DNA of 64,000 nucleotides from Pseudomonadota bacterium (GCA_029558635.1 JAKQEE010000052.1:640860-704859), one strand, 5' to 3'. Positions 29,177-38,505 are shown, counted from the stretch's first letter. Translations and numbers: made by a program. Notes: generated by a model from the letters alone, not told the origin.

Positions 29177-29626
29177 TTATTTCCTTGAAGCAGGCTCGGT
29201 AATCAGAGCCACCTTGCGATAGCCGCCTTTGTTGATTGCGCCCAGAACGCCCATGACATCGCCATAGGCCAATCCCTGATCCGCTTTGATAAAAACGCGC
29301 CGCTCCATATCATCCCCAGTAATCGCCGATAATTTTACCAATAATTCGTCTTGCGTGACTTTCGTCTCGCCGATGAAAATGTCACCTTTCTTGTTCACTG
29401 TGACTTCGAGCGGCTTTTCATCCTTATCGCTGACCGGACCTGCTTCGGTTTTTGGTAGATCGACTGGAACACCCGCGCTTAGCAGCGGGGCAGTCACCAT
29501 AAACACGATCAGAAGCACCAGCATCACGTCGATAAACGGCGTGACGTTGATGTCAGCCATCGGGCGATACGCGCGTCTGTATCCGGTTATGCCGCTTTGG
29601 CCTTTACTCTGGATCATCATCCCCAT
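29177..29626 (-). CDS. tolR: Tol-Pal system protein TolR
   Basis: TolR is the ExbD-type subunit of the proton-driven motor. INVTPFIDVMLVLLIVFMV contains the membrane helix with the proton-path aspartate. A periplasmic domain with VNKKGDIFIGETKV and FIKADQGLAYGDVMGVL follows. At 149 residues it is typical. It lies two bases downstream of tolQ and 15 bases upstream of tolA. Confidence 0.94.
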   Translation of the reverse strand: MGMMIQSKGQSGITGYRRAYRPMADINVTPFIDVMLVLLIVFMVTAPLLSAGVPVDLPKTEAGPVSDKDEKPLEVTVNKKGDIFIGETKVTQDELLVKLSAITGDDMERRVFIKADQGLAYGDVMGVLGAINKGGYRKVALITEPASRK

Positions 29627-29628
29627 GA

Positions 29629-30444
29629 TTAGGCCACCTGTTTCGGAGATTTGGCAGAAGCAACACCGCCCCCGCCGCCTTCCTGTGCGTCGAGGTGGCG
29701 GATCATAATCGCCAGAAATTCGGAACTGAATGCATAAAGACGGTCGCCATAGCGGGCGAGCGAGGTTGAGAAGACGTTATAGGCGACCATCGCGGGAATG
29801 GCGGCAACCAGACCCGTGGCGGTTGCAAACAATGCTTCGGCAATGCCAGGAGCAACAACAGCCAGCGAGGTGTTGTTCATCGCGGCAATCGCCGTGAAGG
29901 AGTTCATGATCCCCCACACCGTTCCAAACAGGCCGATAAAGGTGGCCGTTGAACCCGTGGTGGCGAGGAATGTCATGCCGCGCTCCAACATTTGCATTTC
30001 GCGGCCAATGGCCAGCGACATGGCGCGTTCGACGCGTTGTTTGAGACTTGCTTGCAGGCTTTCGGATTTCGGAATCCCTGCGGCAACGCCGGCCTGCCAT
30101 TCTTCCATCCCTGCGGTGAATGTCGCGAGCAGTGGATCAGGTGGGCTTTTCTTCACACGTTGGAAAAGTTTATCGAGCGCTTCTCCCGACCAAAATGCGT
30201 CTTCGAACCTGTCGGCGCGGCGGTTGAGTTTTTTAAGCGTCATGCGTTTCGAAATGATGATGGTCCAGCACCAAACCGACATGAAGATCAGGAGGATCAT
30301 CACCGACTTCACAATCATGTCCGCGTTCATAAACAATCCGAGGACGGAGAGGTCGTGCATCGGCGCAGCCACGGCTCCAGCGGCGATGTTAGTGATTTCA
30401 TCGGAAGCCACGGGGGTGGTGGCGGTCAGGGCGGGATCAGGCAT
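29629..30444 (-). CDS. tolQ: Tol-Pal system protein TolQ
   Basis: TolQ is the ExbB/MotA-type proton-channel subunit. Three membrane segments are visible, the first near residues 45-65 (SVMILLIFMSVWCWTIII). The conserved block ATTGSTATFIGLFGTVWGIMNSF with the threonine of the ion path is followed by ALFATATGLVAAIPAMVAYN. At 271 residues it is slightly long because of an N-terminal extension. It overlaps ybgC by eight bases. Confidence 0.94.
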   Translation of the reverse strand: MPDPALTATTPVASDEITNIAAGAVAAPMHDLSVLGLFMNADMIVKSVMILLIFMSVWCWTIIISKRMTLKKLNRRADRFEDAFWSGEALDKLFQRVKKSPPDPLLATFTAGMEEWQAGVAAGIPKSESLQASLKQRVERAMSLAIGREMQMLERGMTFLATTGSTATFIGLFGTVWGIMNSFTAIAAMNNTSLAVVAPGIAEALFATATGLVAAIPAMVAYNVFSTSLARYGDRLYAFSSEFLAIMIRHLDAQEGGGGGVASAKSPKQVA

Positions 30445-30850
30445 TTTGCTCCATCTCTTTCAAAAAAATTTCTTTCACAGCGTCAGGAATTTTGGCGGGG
30501 CGAAGGTCTTCGGATGTGCAGACCAAAAGAACATTCATCACAAAATTTTCTTTCCCTTCTTTCACGGCTTTTTGTTCCATCACAAAACTGGTATTTTTGA
30601 TGGAGATCACCCGCGATCGAATGGTTAGAACGTCATCCAGTCTGGCGGGAGCAAGATACTCGGCCTCGATCTTTTTGACAACGATAATTATGCCGTTTTC
30701 CGCCCGCAGGCCGCTATTTTCAAAGCCTAGCGTCCGCAGGTACTCGGTGCGGGCGCGTTCGCAGAATTTCAGATAATTGGCATGGTAAACAACGCCACCG
30801 GCATCGGTGTCGTCATAATAAATCCGTACGGGGAAATCGTGTACGAGCAT
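30437..30850 (-). CDS. ybgC: Acyl-CoA thioesterase YbgC
   Basis: YbgC is a hot-dog-fold thioesterase usually encoded at the start of tol operons. The active-site block RIYYDDTDAGGVVYHANYLKF contains the catalytic Asp. YLAPARLDDVLTIRSRV and the C-terminal AVKEIFL complete the 137-residue domain. It overlaps tolQ and lies five bases downstream of the ruvB stop, so ruvB, ybgC and tol appear co-transcribed. Confidence 0.93.
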   Translation of the reverse strand: MLVHDFPVRIYYDDTDAGGVVYHANYLKFCERARTEYLRTLGFENSGLRAENGIIIVVKKIEAEYLAPARLDDVLTIRSRVISIKNTSFVMEQKAVKEGKENFVMNVLLVCTSEDLRPAKIPDAVKEIFLKEMEQNA

Positions 30851-30855
30851 AATGG

Positions 30856-31896
30856 TTAGTCAAATAGTCCGGTTTGGTCCAAAGTCGATTTGGGCGGGGT
30901 GAGACCCAGATAGCTATAGCCCGCCGCCGATAGCATCCGTCCGCGCGGGGTGCGGTTGATGAGGCCCTGTTGAAGCAGATAGGGCTCGACAACATCCTCG
31001 ATCACGTCGCGTTGCTCGGCCAAAATGGCCGCCATGGTTTCGATCCCCACGGGGCCACCTGCGTATTTTTCAGCAATGGTTCTCAGGTAACGGCGGTCCA
31101 TGCTGTCAAGCCCCGTATGATCGACATCAAGCCGGTTGAGGGCGGCATCTGCGGCCTTGGCATCAATCGTCCCGCCACCCAGAACGTCGGCAAAATCGCG
31201 CACGCGGCGGGTGAGCCTTCCCGCAAGACGCGGCGTGCCACGGCAGCGTTTGGCGATTTCCAGCGCACCATCATTGGTCATACCTATATTCAAAAGGGCG
31301 GCAATGCGTTTCACGATCAGCGAGAGTTCTTCGTGCGTGTAAAATTCCAGTCGCAGCGGAATGCCGAAGCGGTCGCGCAGCGGATTGGTGAGCAAGCCCG
31401 AACGCGTCGTTGCGCCAACCAGTGTAAAGGGTGGCAAATCAATCTGGACCGAGCGCGCGGCTGGCCCCTCGCCAATCACCAAATCCAGCTTGCGGTCTTC
31501 CATCGCGGGATAGAGGATTTCTTCGACTGCGGGATTGAGGCGGTGGATTTCGTCGATAAAGAGAACGTCATAAGGCTGCAAATTAGTGAGAATTGCGGCA
31601 AGGTCTCCTGCGCGGGCAATGACGGGGCCGGAGGTGGCGCGAAAACCTACGCCCAATTCGCGAGCCACAATCTGGGCCAGTGTCGTTTTTCCCAGCCCCG
31701 GTGGGCCGAATAACAAAACATGGTCGAGAGCGTCTTTTCGGGCGCGGGCGGCCTCAACAAAAACTTTAAGATTTGACCGTAAGTCCCTCTGACCAATAAA
31801 TTCTTCGATGGTCTGTGGGCGCAAAGCTCCTTCGTCACCCTTTTCCTCTTCAAAAGGGGCAACAGACAGGTCGTTGTCTTTGAGGGCTTGGGTCAT
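30856..31896 (-). CDS. ruvB: Holliday junction helicase motor RuvB
   Basis: RuvB is the AAA+ hexamer that drives branch migration with RuvA. Walker [10 protein letters not shown] (~62-70), Walker B FIDEIHR, sensor GATTRSG with the arginine-finger region LRDRFG, and the C-terminal winged helix ([14 protein letters not shown]) are intact. Length 346 is standard. In most relatives ruvA is immediately upstream. Here a divergent 603-residue gene intervenes, so ruvB must use a promoter in the 143-base gap at 31897-32039. Confidence 0.96.
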   Translation of the reverse strand: MTQALKDNDLSVAPFEEEKGDEGALRPQTIEEFIGQRDLRSNLKVFVEAARARKDALDHVLLFGPPGLGKTTLAQIVARELGVGFRATSGPVIARAGDLAAILTNLQPYDVLFIDEIHRLNPAVEEILYPAMEDRKLDLVIGEGPAARSVQIDLPPFTLVGATTRSGLLTNPLRDRFGIPLRLEFYTHEELSLIVKRIAALLNIGMTNDGALEIAKRCRGTPRLAGRLTRRVRDFADVLGGGTIDAKAADAALNRLDVDHTGLDSMDRRYLRTIAEKYAGGPVGIETMAAILAEQRDVIEDVVEPYLLQQGLINRTPRGRMLSAAGYSYLGLTPPKSTLDQTGLFD

Positions 31897-31972
31897 AAAA
31901 AACCGTCCGATTCGCTAGATTTCCCCAGTTTGCGATATGCCCACAGGGGACGCAAGACCTGTTTTATTTTTA

Positions 31973-32003
31973 TTGACTATGACAATGCTTGCCACTATGA
32001 CAA
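31973..32003 (+). promoter_or_regulatory. Promoter candidate with tandem ACTATGACAA repeat
   Basis: TTGACT at 31973-31978 and TATGAC at 31996-32001 are 17 bases apart, a good sigma-70 fit. ACTATGACAA occurs at 31976-31985 and again at 31994-32003, so the two copies overlap the -35 and -10 and could be an operator. The unknown gene starts 37 bases downstream. Confidence 0.5.
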
Positions 32004-32039
32004 AAAAAGCCCAACAATTATACATAGAACAGCAGAATC

Positions 32040-33851
32040 ATGGCTCAAGCACCCCGCACCTCTGGAAAAAAACCGTCTTCCGCAAGTCCGGCCGGAAAAA
32101 TCGTCCCCCCTAAGGGTACAGCAGCTCCAACCAAACCGCTCAGCGAGCATATCACCGCATTTGCGAAGGCTCTCCCCACTTTTCCGGCCCCACCCGAGAG
32201 CAAAAAGGCAAAAGATGACGCCTATATTCCGTCTCTGTTAACCTACATCAAGACCGTTACATCTCTGGCCGAAGGGCATTTGAAAACGCCTGTCGAAATC
32301 TTTGAGCACGCGTTCCCGAAGATTTTCGCAGCATGGCTCAACGGCAACAATTCCAATGGCGAGGGGTTAACTCACGCCCATCTGCTCGACCGCTGCCAAG
32401 AACTCGGTCTACTGGACAACAAAGACACACGGCGCAAAGTTTTTATCAGTCTTATTCGTGAAAGGTTCCAAACACTCGATGGAACCAATATCATGTCCCA
32501 AAGAAATTTCTTTGATCGCTTTGAAAATGTCCTGAAAGACTATTCAAATGACGACATGAATTTTGAGTTGTTTGAACTGTCCCTCTCGCGCTGGACGGTC
32601 CTTTCCGACTATACATCCTCAGGCATTTCCCAAATCAAAGACTTTATCTATCAAAAGCGCATGGGCGAAGAATTGAATCGACTTTTCCAGATTTTTCGCG
32701 ACCGTTTGCTGGACTATATCCGTGCTGGCTCGCAAGCCTCGGTCAGCAAAAACCAAACGCCGGATATTGGCGATGTTCGTTCTGCCTCCATGAAACTGGC
32801 GGAGTTTGCCGATGGGCTTGACGGTGCTGATAAGAAAATCAAAAAAGAAACTTATGAAACCGTCCAAAGCTGGCTTTCAAACCCCATGCGGTCACTCGGT
32901 CGGGAGTCCCGTTATTCCGGACAGGAAGGAAGCGTTGGATATTTTGAAAACATCACCGATCCCTTGTTTCAATACAAACTGAGGTTACTGCCCGAAGATC
33001 TCGGACCAAAAGATTTTGAAACCATCGCCAATTCACAACTTGCCGCCTACAAACGGCCGGAAGATATTCTGGTGACTGCCTCTAAAGCCTGCATAAAAGA
33101 TGAAAAGAAAAGAATTGTCGCCTTCCTCGAAAAATATGTCGATGGCCTATCCACTTTTATAGCGACCTCTTCAAAAGAAGAACTGGCCCAAAATGTTAAA
33201 GCCAACTTTCTAAGGGATTTGCAGGAAGCCATCAAAAAAGTTTCGCCAAACCTTCCTTCTGAAGGAATCTGCCAGACCCATTTTGACATACTGCGTTTCG
33301 AGATTGAAGCTGCGGCCGCGCAGGGAAAAATAAGCGATCAGGATGCTCTGGATAGTGAATTGTATATCGCTGACGCCCTACTCACCCCTCAACAAAAAAT
33401 CATCTGGATCAAAAGCCTGACCGATGACAACCAGGCATTGGGTGTGGACAGCCTTAAAAACGAAGGCAAAAAACTGATCGGATACCTTTGTTATGTATTC
33501 AGAAACATTCTGGAGAAAGATTCTAACACGCCTGTCGCAACAACCGGATCCATCAGCGCCGGATTTATCCGTGGCGACCTGACCCTGTTCTTTCATCAAG
33601 CCCAAACCGGAGACAACAAAGAGCCAAACGGCCAATTCTACAATTGTACGAATAACGAGTTTGAAGACTACGCCGCCAAGAAAACCAGAATTTACGGGCC
33701 ATATTCTTTGCTCAAATCTGTTTGCGAAGCCGCAAGAAAAGAGTTCGAACAGATCGTCAACGCTCCGGCAGAAACGGCCAATCCAAAATCAGCCAAAGGA
33801 ACGCTAGTAAAAAGTTCCCCTACCCCGCGAGTTCCTTCAGGGCGCTCTTAA
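32040..33851 (+). CDS. Large unknown protein inserted between ruvB and ruvA (603 residues)
   Basis: No known domain is recognised. The first ~50 residues are basic, Pro/Ser/Lys-rich and probably disordered. The rest is predicted largely helical and soluble, with acidic and basic helices (FDRFENVLKDYSNDDMNFEL, CIKDEKKRIVAFLEKYVDGL). The last ~25 residues are again Ser/Pro/Lys-rich. There is no signal peptide, membrane helix or obvious nucleotide-binding motif. A sigma-70-like promoter lies upstream. Its 3' end overlaps the convergent ruvA by 32 bases. Codon use looks like that of neighbours. Function cannot be assigned. Confidence 0.8.
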   Translation: MAQAPRTSGKKPSSASPAGKIVPPKGTAAPTKPLSEHITAFAKALPTFPAPPESKKAKDDAYIPSLLTYIKTVTSLAEGHLKTPVEIFEHAFPKIFAAWLNGNNSNGEGLTHAHLLDRCQELGLLDNKDTRRKVFISLIRERFQTLDGTNIMSQRNFFDRFENVLKDYSNDDMNFELFELSLSRWTVLSDYTSSGISQIKDFIYQKRMGEELNRLFQIFRDRLLDYIRAGSQASVSKNQTPDIGDVRSASMKLAEFADGLDGADKKIKKETYETVQSWLSNPMRSLGRESRYSGQEGSVGYFENITDPLFQYKLRLLPEDLGPKDFETIANSQLAAYKRPEDILVTASKACIKDEKKRIVAFLEKYVDGLSTFIATSSKEELAQNVKANFLRDLQEAIKKVSPNLPSEGICQTHFDILRFEIEAAAAQGKISDQDALDSELYIADALLTPQQKIIWIKSLTDDNQALGVDSLKNEGKKLIGYLCYVFRNILEKDSNTPVATTGSISAGFIRGDLTLFFHQAQTGDNKEPNGQFYNCTNNEFEDYAAKKTRIYGPYSLLKSVCEAARKEFEQIVNAPAETANPKSAKGTLVKSSPTPRVPSGRS

Positions 33852-34473
33852 GAAGACTATCGAACGACATTTGATTGTCGTTTGATTTTTGTCTTGCGGT
33901 CATCACGGCGCTGAAGGCTTCGGCGCGGCCATATCCGAGATTGACGAGGGCCGACACGGCATCGTGGTCAATCGACAGATCGACGGGCGGGGCTATTTCT
34001 TCAACTTTAGCAGACGATTTTTGGGGCGCTTTCGGTGCGGGCGGTTGGTGCGCTGCTGCGCCCAACGTCATATGCTGAACTTTATCTTTTAACTCGGAGG
34101 CTATACGCGCCGCGAGTTTTGGACCAACGCCATCCGCTTGTCTCAACACCGCAACATCGTTTGATGCAATAACGATGGGGAGACGTTCCGCGGGACAAAC
34201 GGTGAGGATGGCCAAGGCCGATTTCGCCCCCACGCCCTGCACGCCCGTCAGCAAGCGGAACCAATCACGTTCCTGAACCGAGGCAAAACCGTAAAGGTGA
34301 ATATGATCTTCACGGACGTGGGTGTCGATCATCAGCGCAGCCGGATCGCCCACCCCGCCGATCAGTCCGAGAGTCCGGCCACTGGCAAACACATGGTAGC
34401 CCACTCCACCGACATCCAGTATCAGGCTATCGGTCATCAGGGTATCAATCTTTCCGGTCAGTTTAGCAAACAT
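33820..34473 (-). CDS. ruvA: Holliday junction complex subunit RuvA
   Basis: RuvA binds Holliday junctions as a tetramer and loads RuvB. The ATG at 34473 has an ATAGGAATT leader and gives MFAKLTGKIDTL, the family start, so the 16-codon upstream extension is rejected. The N-terminal OB fold is followed by two helix-hairpin-helix motifs (LTGVQGVGAKSALAIL, LRQADGVGPKLAARIASEL) and a C-terminal three-helix domain that contacts RuvB (AVSALVNLGYGRAEAFSAV). It is 217 residues. The gene lies five bases downstream of ruvC. Confidence 0.95.
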   Translation of the reverse strand: MFAKLTGKIDTLMTDSLILDVGGVGYHVFASGRTLGLIGGVGDPAALMIDTHVREDHIHLYGFASVQERDWFRLLTGVQGVGAKSALAILTVCPAERLPIVIASNDVAVLRQADGVGPKLAARIASELKDKVQHMTLGAAAHQPPAPKAPQKSSAKVEEIAPPVDLSIDHDAVSALVNLGYGRAEAFSAVMTARQKSNDNQMSFDSLLKSALKELAG

Positions 34474-34478
34474 AATTC

Positions 34479-34964
34479 CTATCCGTGTCGTTGGTTTGAT
34501 TGTGCATGATGTGCGTGGCAAATAGCAACTGCCAAAGCGTCTGCGGCGTCGGCCGCCAGCCCCCCTGCGGTGGGGAGCAAAACCTTAACCATCATGCCGA
34601 TCTGGTCTTTTCCGGCGTGGCCCACGCCCACGACCGACTTTTTGACTTTGTTGGCGGAATATTCAGCAACTTTCAGTCCCGCACGAGCGGGGGCAACAAT
34701 GGCCACTCCCCTTGCCTGCCCCAATTTTAAGGATGAAGCTGCGTTCTTGTTAACGAAAGTTTCCTCAATGGCAGTTTCATCGGGTTTCCATTCGCTTACT
34801 ATTTTGGACAGCTCGGCGTCGATGCGGCTCAGGCGTTCGGCCATCGGCTCGGTGGGTTTCGAACGGATCACTCCGGCGGCTAAAAACGACAGGCGGTTGC
34901 CATTCTGTTCAATGACTCCCCACCCCGTGCGTTCCAGTCCCGGATCAATCCCCAATATGCGCAT
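34479..34964 (-). CDS. ruvC: Holliday junction endonuclease RuvC
   Basis: RuvC cuts Holliday junctions symmetrically. The RNase H-like core has GIDPGLERTGWGVI (first Asp), AIEETFVNKNA (Glu) and a C-terminal DAADALAVAICHAH with the last acidic residues. Length 161 is standard. It is flanked by yebC upstream and ruvA downstream on the same strand, the classic yebC-ruvC-ruvA order. Confidence 0.95.
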   Translation of the reverse strand: MRILGIDPGLERTGWGVIEQNGNRLSFLAAGVIRSKPTEPMAERLSRIDAELSKIVSEWKPDETAIEETFVNKNAASSLKLGQARGVAIVAPARAGLKVAEYSANKVKKSVVGVGHAGKDQIGMMVKVLLPTAGGLAADAADALAVAICHAHHAQSNQRHG

Positions 34965-34967
34965 CGT

Positions 34968-35723
34968 TTAGCCTGCGGCGGCGAGTTTGGCGAGGTCTTC
35001 TTCACTCACCTCGAAATTGGTGAAGACGGTTTGTACGTCGTCGCTGTCTTCCAGCGCATCAACCATTTTCAAAATGGTTTCGACGGTGTCGGCATCGACA
35101 TTGGTCATGACATTCGGACGCCATGTGATTTCGGACTTCTCGGCCTCGCCGAATTTTTCTTCCAATGCGTCACGTACACCAATAAAGCCTTCGTGTGTTG
35201 TGGTGATTTCGTGATAGTCGGCGTCGCTTTCGACGTTGTCAGCTCCAACTTCCAATGCCGCTTCGAACATCGCATCGGCATTGGCCACTTTCGTCGGATA
35301 GGTGATAACGCCCAGACGGTCGAACATAAATCCGACCGATCCGGTTTCGCCCAAATTCCCACCATATTTGGTAAAGCAGGAGCGAACATAGGACGCGGTA
35401 CGGTTTTTGTTGTCGGTCAATGCCTCGACGATCACAGCGACGCCGTTCGGGGCGTAACCTTCGTAACGGATTTCTTCGTAGTTTTCGGTCGAGCCTGCTC
35501 CGGTTCCTGCATCAATGGATCTTTTGATCCGGTCGTTGGGCATATTTTCGGCACGCGCCGCGATGATGGCATTTCTCAGGCGTGCGTTCGATCCAGGATC
35601 ACCGCCGCCCATTTTCGCTGCCACCTGAATCTCGCGTCCCAGCTTGGTAAAAATTTTGGCACGCTTGGCGTCTACGCGGCCCTTTTTATGCATAATGTTC
35701 TTAAACTGGGAATGGCCTGCCAT
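34968..35723 (-). CDS. yebC: YebC/PmpR-family protein (TACO1)
   Basis: YebC proteins act at the ribosome or as transcription regulators. The ATG at 35723 preceded by GGAG gives [18 protein letters not shown], the invariant family start, so the longer frame to 35771 is trimmed by 16 codons. [20 protein letters not shown] and [19 protein letters not shown] are further blocks. At 251 residues it is typical. It heads the ruv operon. Confidence 0.94.
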   Translation of the reverse strand: MAGHSQFKNIMHKKGRVDAKRAKIFTKLGREIQVAAKMGGGDPGSNARLRNAIIAARAENMPNDRIKRSIDAGTGAGSTENYEEIRYEGYAPNGVAVIVEALTDNKNRTASYVRSCFTKYGGNLGETGSVGFMFDRLGVITYPTKVANADAMFEAALEVGADNVESDADYHEITTTHEGFIGVRDALEEKFGEAEKSEITWRPNVMTNVDADTVETILKMVDALEDSDDVQTVFTNFEVSEEDLAKLAAAG

Positions 35724-35903
35724 CTTTAAAACTCCATATTTTTGGCGGATTTCGTCTTGAGGGCTTAGCATGCGGAGCCACCAAAAGCAAGAAAGGCTGT
35801 TTTTTCTGCGTTTAAATTGCTATCAACTCTTGTTGGTTTGTTAAGATTTTTACTATAGTTTTGGGGCTGCTATATTCACTGAATTTCAAAACAAGAAGTT
35901 GTT

Positions 35904-36521
35904 ATGTCTTATAGGTTTGATAAAGTCAGAATTCTGGTTGTTGAGGATAACAACCCCATGCTTGAGATTTGCAAGACGCTGCACCTGACGTTTGGTGTGG
36001 GCGAAGTTCTGGCTGCTAAAAACGGAGAAGAAGGCTTCGAGATTTTTCGAAAAGAAAATCCAGATATCGTTCTGGCCGACTGGATGATGCATCCCACGGA
36101 CGGCATTTCCCTGACGCGGCGAATCCGCAATGACTCGCGCAGTCCCAATCATTACGTCCCGATTATTCTGATGACCGGCTTCAGTGAAAAGAAGCGCGTG
36201 ATGCAGGCTCGCGATTCCGGAGTGACTGAATTTCTAGTGAAGCCTTTTACCGCCCGCGACCTTTATAAAAGGATTGCCCAGATCATCGAGCGCCCGCGCC
36301 AGTTCGTCCGGTCCGAAGATTTCTTTGGCCCTGATCGCCGCCGCAAGGCTGATGCTGCTTATAACGGTCCGTACAAACGCGAGTCGGATGCAAAATTGGC
36401 AGCAGCCCAAAAACAACGCATGCGCGAAGCCTCGCTCCATCTCGACACCCTTCGTCAAAAAGCCGGAATATCCAAAGGCAGTAAAATTGATATGAGCGGC
36501 GACGACATCGACTTTTCTTAA
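35904..36521 (+). CDS. Response regulator, receiver domain with basic C-terminal tail
   Basis: An N-terminal receiver domain covers residues ~8-125: acidic pair Glu14-Asp15, phospho-acceptor Asp59 in VLADWMM, Thr91 and Lys113 in VKPF. The ~80-residue C-terminus has no DNA-binding domain. It contains FGPDRRRK and ends in a charged, helical tail. It lacks an output enzyme, so it probably signals by protein contact. The next gene starts 16 bases later and is likely its partner. No histidine kinase lies nearby. Confidence 0.88.
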   Translation: MSYRFDKVRILVVEDNNPMLEICKTLHLTFGVGEVLAAKNGEEGFEIFRKENPDIVLADWMMHPTDGISLTRRIRNDSRSPNHYVPIILMTGFSEKKRVMQARDSGVTEFLVKPFTARDLYKRIAQIIERPRQFVRSEDFFGPDRRRKADAAYNGPYKRESDAKLAAAQKQRMREASLHLDTLRQKAGISKGSKIDMSGDDIDFS

Positions 36522-36536
36522 GCGGATAAAAACAAA

Positions 36537-37079
36537 ATGACTGATAAAAATGACGATCACTTTAACCTGACCCCACGGCGCAAGGCCGAATTTTTTATGC
36601 CGCCTAACCATTTGAAAAACAAGGTCGGCTTCGGTGGGCTGTCCGATGATATTCTTAACAAGGCGCAGGCTTTGCTTGAAAACAATACAGCTGATTTCAG
36701 ACCCCTCGGCGAGATGTATCTTGAATCCATGATGCGCGGCGTCGAACATGTTAAAGCGCTACCGGATTCAATGGCAAACGACGATGCGAGCATTGCCTCG
36801 ATCCTGTTCCCCGTTATGCAACTCAAAGCCAATGGCGGCATGTTCCATTACAATCTGGTCACTTTGATCGCCGACAGACTCGTTCAGTTTCTGGAAGTTA
36901 TCGAGACCATCGACAAAGATGCGATTGAAATCATTCAGGCCTTCCACACCACAATCCGCGCTATTTTGCTCGGACAGATCAAGGGGGACGGTGGCACGCG
37001 CGGACTGGATCTTCTCGACGCTTTAAACGCCGCCTGTTACCGCTACTTTGAAAAGTATCCCGAAAAAAAGAGATCCTAA
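36537..37079 (+). CDS. Unknown helical protein paired with response regulator (180 residues)
   Basis: I recognise no named domain. The protein is soluble and mostly helical after a ~35-residue basic leader. IEIIQAFHTTIRAILLGQIKGD is a helix with a central histidine reminiscent of phosphotransfer helices, but the HxxKG pattern of Hpt domains is not present. Close coupling to the receiver-only regulator suggests the two work together. A role as a phosphotransfer or phosphatase partner is inference only. Confidence 0.7.
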   Translation: MTDKNDDHFNLTPRRKAEFFMPPNHLKNKVGFGGLSDDILNKAQALLENNTADFRPLGEMYLESMMRGVEHVKALPDSMANDDASIASILFPVMQLKANGGMFHYNLVTLIADRLVQFLEVIETIDKDAIEIIQAFHTTIRAILLGQIKGDGGTRGLDLLDALNAACYRYFEKYPEKKRS

Positions 37080-37100
37080 GCCTGAAACCTCCTGATACGA

Positions 37101-37904
37101 TCAAGTATTCAGGAGACGAGGACCCCTTCTCACCGCACGAATAGAAACCGCTTTTCCGGTGGTGTCGTCCGTTTCAATCAATACACCGCACATGGTGGCC
37201 TCGCCTTCGGCGGGGCTTAATCTTTCCAGAGATATTTTGCGGGTAAAACGCATGATGGGCGTTTCAGGGCGCATGCCAATGACGCTGTAATAATCTCCGG
37301 TCATGCCCGCATCGGTCTGGTATGCCGTGCCGTTCGGAAAAATTTGCGCGTCGGCGGTCGGGATGTGGGTATGGGTTCCGACCACAGCCGAAACTTTTCC
37401 ATCCAGATAATGGGCCATCGCCATTTTCTCGGAAGACGCTTCCCCATGAAAATCGAGAAAGATCGCGTGGACGGATTTGCCCATCTTGTGGGCTGTGACT
37501 AATTCTTCAACCGCGGCAAAAGGGTCGTCAAGCGGATCCATATACAAACGCGCCATGGCGTTAATCACCAGAATTTTTTTGCCGCCGCGGGTGGTGTGGA
37601 TATACGATCCGTTGCCCGGCGTTCCCTTCGGATAATTTATGGGGCGCAAAAGTTTGGGCTGGCGCTCGATATAGGGAATGACTTCGCGTTGATCCCACAC
37701 GTGGTTGCCAGTGGTAATCACATCGACGCCGAGGTCGAAAAATTCCTGGCAAATTTTGTCGTTAATGCCAATGCCATGCGCGGCGTTCTCGCCGTTGACA
37801 ATCACAACATCGGGGGCAAATTCCTTAATGGCGGCGGGCAAATGCGCTGCCAGAGCATCGCGTCCCGAGCGGGCGAATACATCGCCGATAAATAATATTT
37901 TCAT
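37101..37904 (-). CDS. YmdB-family metallophosphoesterase
   Basis: This 267-residue enzyme has the YmdB/TIGR00282 pattern. GDVFARSGRDAL at the start, VNGENAAHGIGI, TGNHVWDQRE and THTHIPTADAQI supply the Asp, Asn and His metal ligands of a calcineurin-like phosphodiesterase. Related proteins hydrolyse 2',3'-cyclic nucleotides and affect biofilm or RNA metabolism. It follows fau by 18 bases and is the last gene of the zapA-6S-DUF4236-fau transcript. An imperfect CTCCTGATAC/GTATTCAGGAG hairpin overlaps its stop. Confidence 0.9.
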   Translation of the reverse strand: MKILFIGDVFARSGRDALAAHLPAAIKEFAPDVVIVNGENAAHGIGINDKICQEFFDLGVDVITTGNHVWDQREVIPYIERQPKLLRPINYPKGTPGNGSYIHTTRGGKKILVINAMARLYMDPLDDPFAAVEELVTAHKMGKSVHAIFLDFHGEASSEKMAMAHYLDGKVSAVVGTHTHIPTADAQIFPNGTAYQTDAGMTGDYYSVIGMRPETPIMRFTRKISLERLSPAEGEATMCGVLIETDDTTGKAVSIRAVRRGPRLLNT

Positions 37905-37922
37905 AGGAGAGATTTAAGCGGT

Positions 37923-38489
37923 TTACCTCCGAAAATCAAAGATTCTTTGAGGTGTGACCACCAGATCGAGTTTGTGGTCGTGAGGTTCGCTTGGCAAAGC
38001 CAACAAAACCGCTTGCTCCGCATAGGCCAGCCCCACGGCCAGAACGTCCTTTTCGGCCCTGAGCTGCTCAAGCGTGGCATCAAAATGCCCCTGCCCATAG
38101 CCCATACGATTGCCTTGCTGGTCAAAGGCCAGTAACGGCACAATCAAAATATCCGGTGTTACAAAATTTTTGGTTTCTGGTTCAAGAATGCCCATCGCTG
38201 CGGGTTTTAAAACCGTATCCTTCGTCCATTCAGCAAATTTGAGCGGCATCGCCCTCCCCTGTATCACTGGGAGACACACTTGTTTGCCTGCTGCCCAGAG
38301 TTTTTCGACAATCGGGCTCGGGTCGATTTCCTTGCCAATCGGGTAATAGACCGAGACGATCTGGCCTTCGCATACCTTTACTGCATCCATAAAAATCTCT
38401 GCGGCCTGCTCCGTCCACGCGGGATCAATCTCCATCATGTCTCGATGGCGTTTGGCGAATGCGCGGATGTCGTCTTTGGCTTGGGTCAA
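37923..38489 (-). CDS. fau: 5-formyltetrahydrofolate cyclo-ligase
   Basis: This enzyme converts 5-formyl-THF to 5,10-methenyl-THF with ATP. IVSVYYPIGKEIDPSPI near the N-terminus and NRMGYGQGHFD near residue 130 correspond to the family substrate and phosphate loops. The usual GYGGGYYD is varied to GYGQGHFD. The 188 residues are typical. Position downstream of zapA and a 6S-type RNA is the same as E. coli ygfA/fau, with one extra small gene between. Confidence 0.9.
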   Translation of the reverse strand: MTQAKDDIRAFAKRHRDMMEIDPAWTEQAAEIFMDAVKVCEGQIVSVYYPIGKEIDPSPIVEKLWAAGKQVCLPVIQGRAMPLKFAEWTKDTVLKPAAMGILEPETKNFVTPDILIVPLLAFDQQGNRMGYGQGHFDATLEQLRAEKDVLAVGLAYAEQAVLLALPSEPHDHKLDLVVTPQRIFDFRR

Positions 38490-38505
38490 TTTAACCTATA
38501 AATTT

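Noticed and set aside
28550-29222. Two long plus-strand frames rich in Phe/Leu/Arg or Gly/Ser
   Set aside because: They are antisense products of the Lys/Pro/Glu-rich tolA linker, where low complexity suppresses stop codons.
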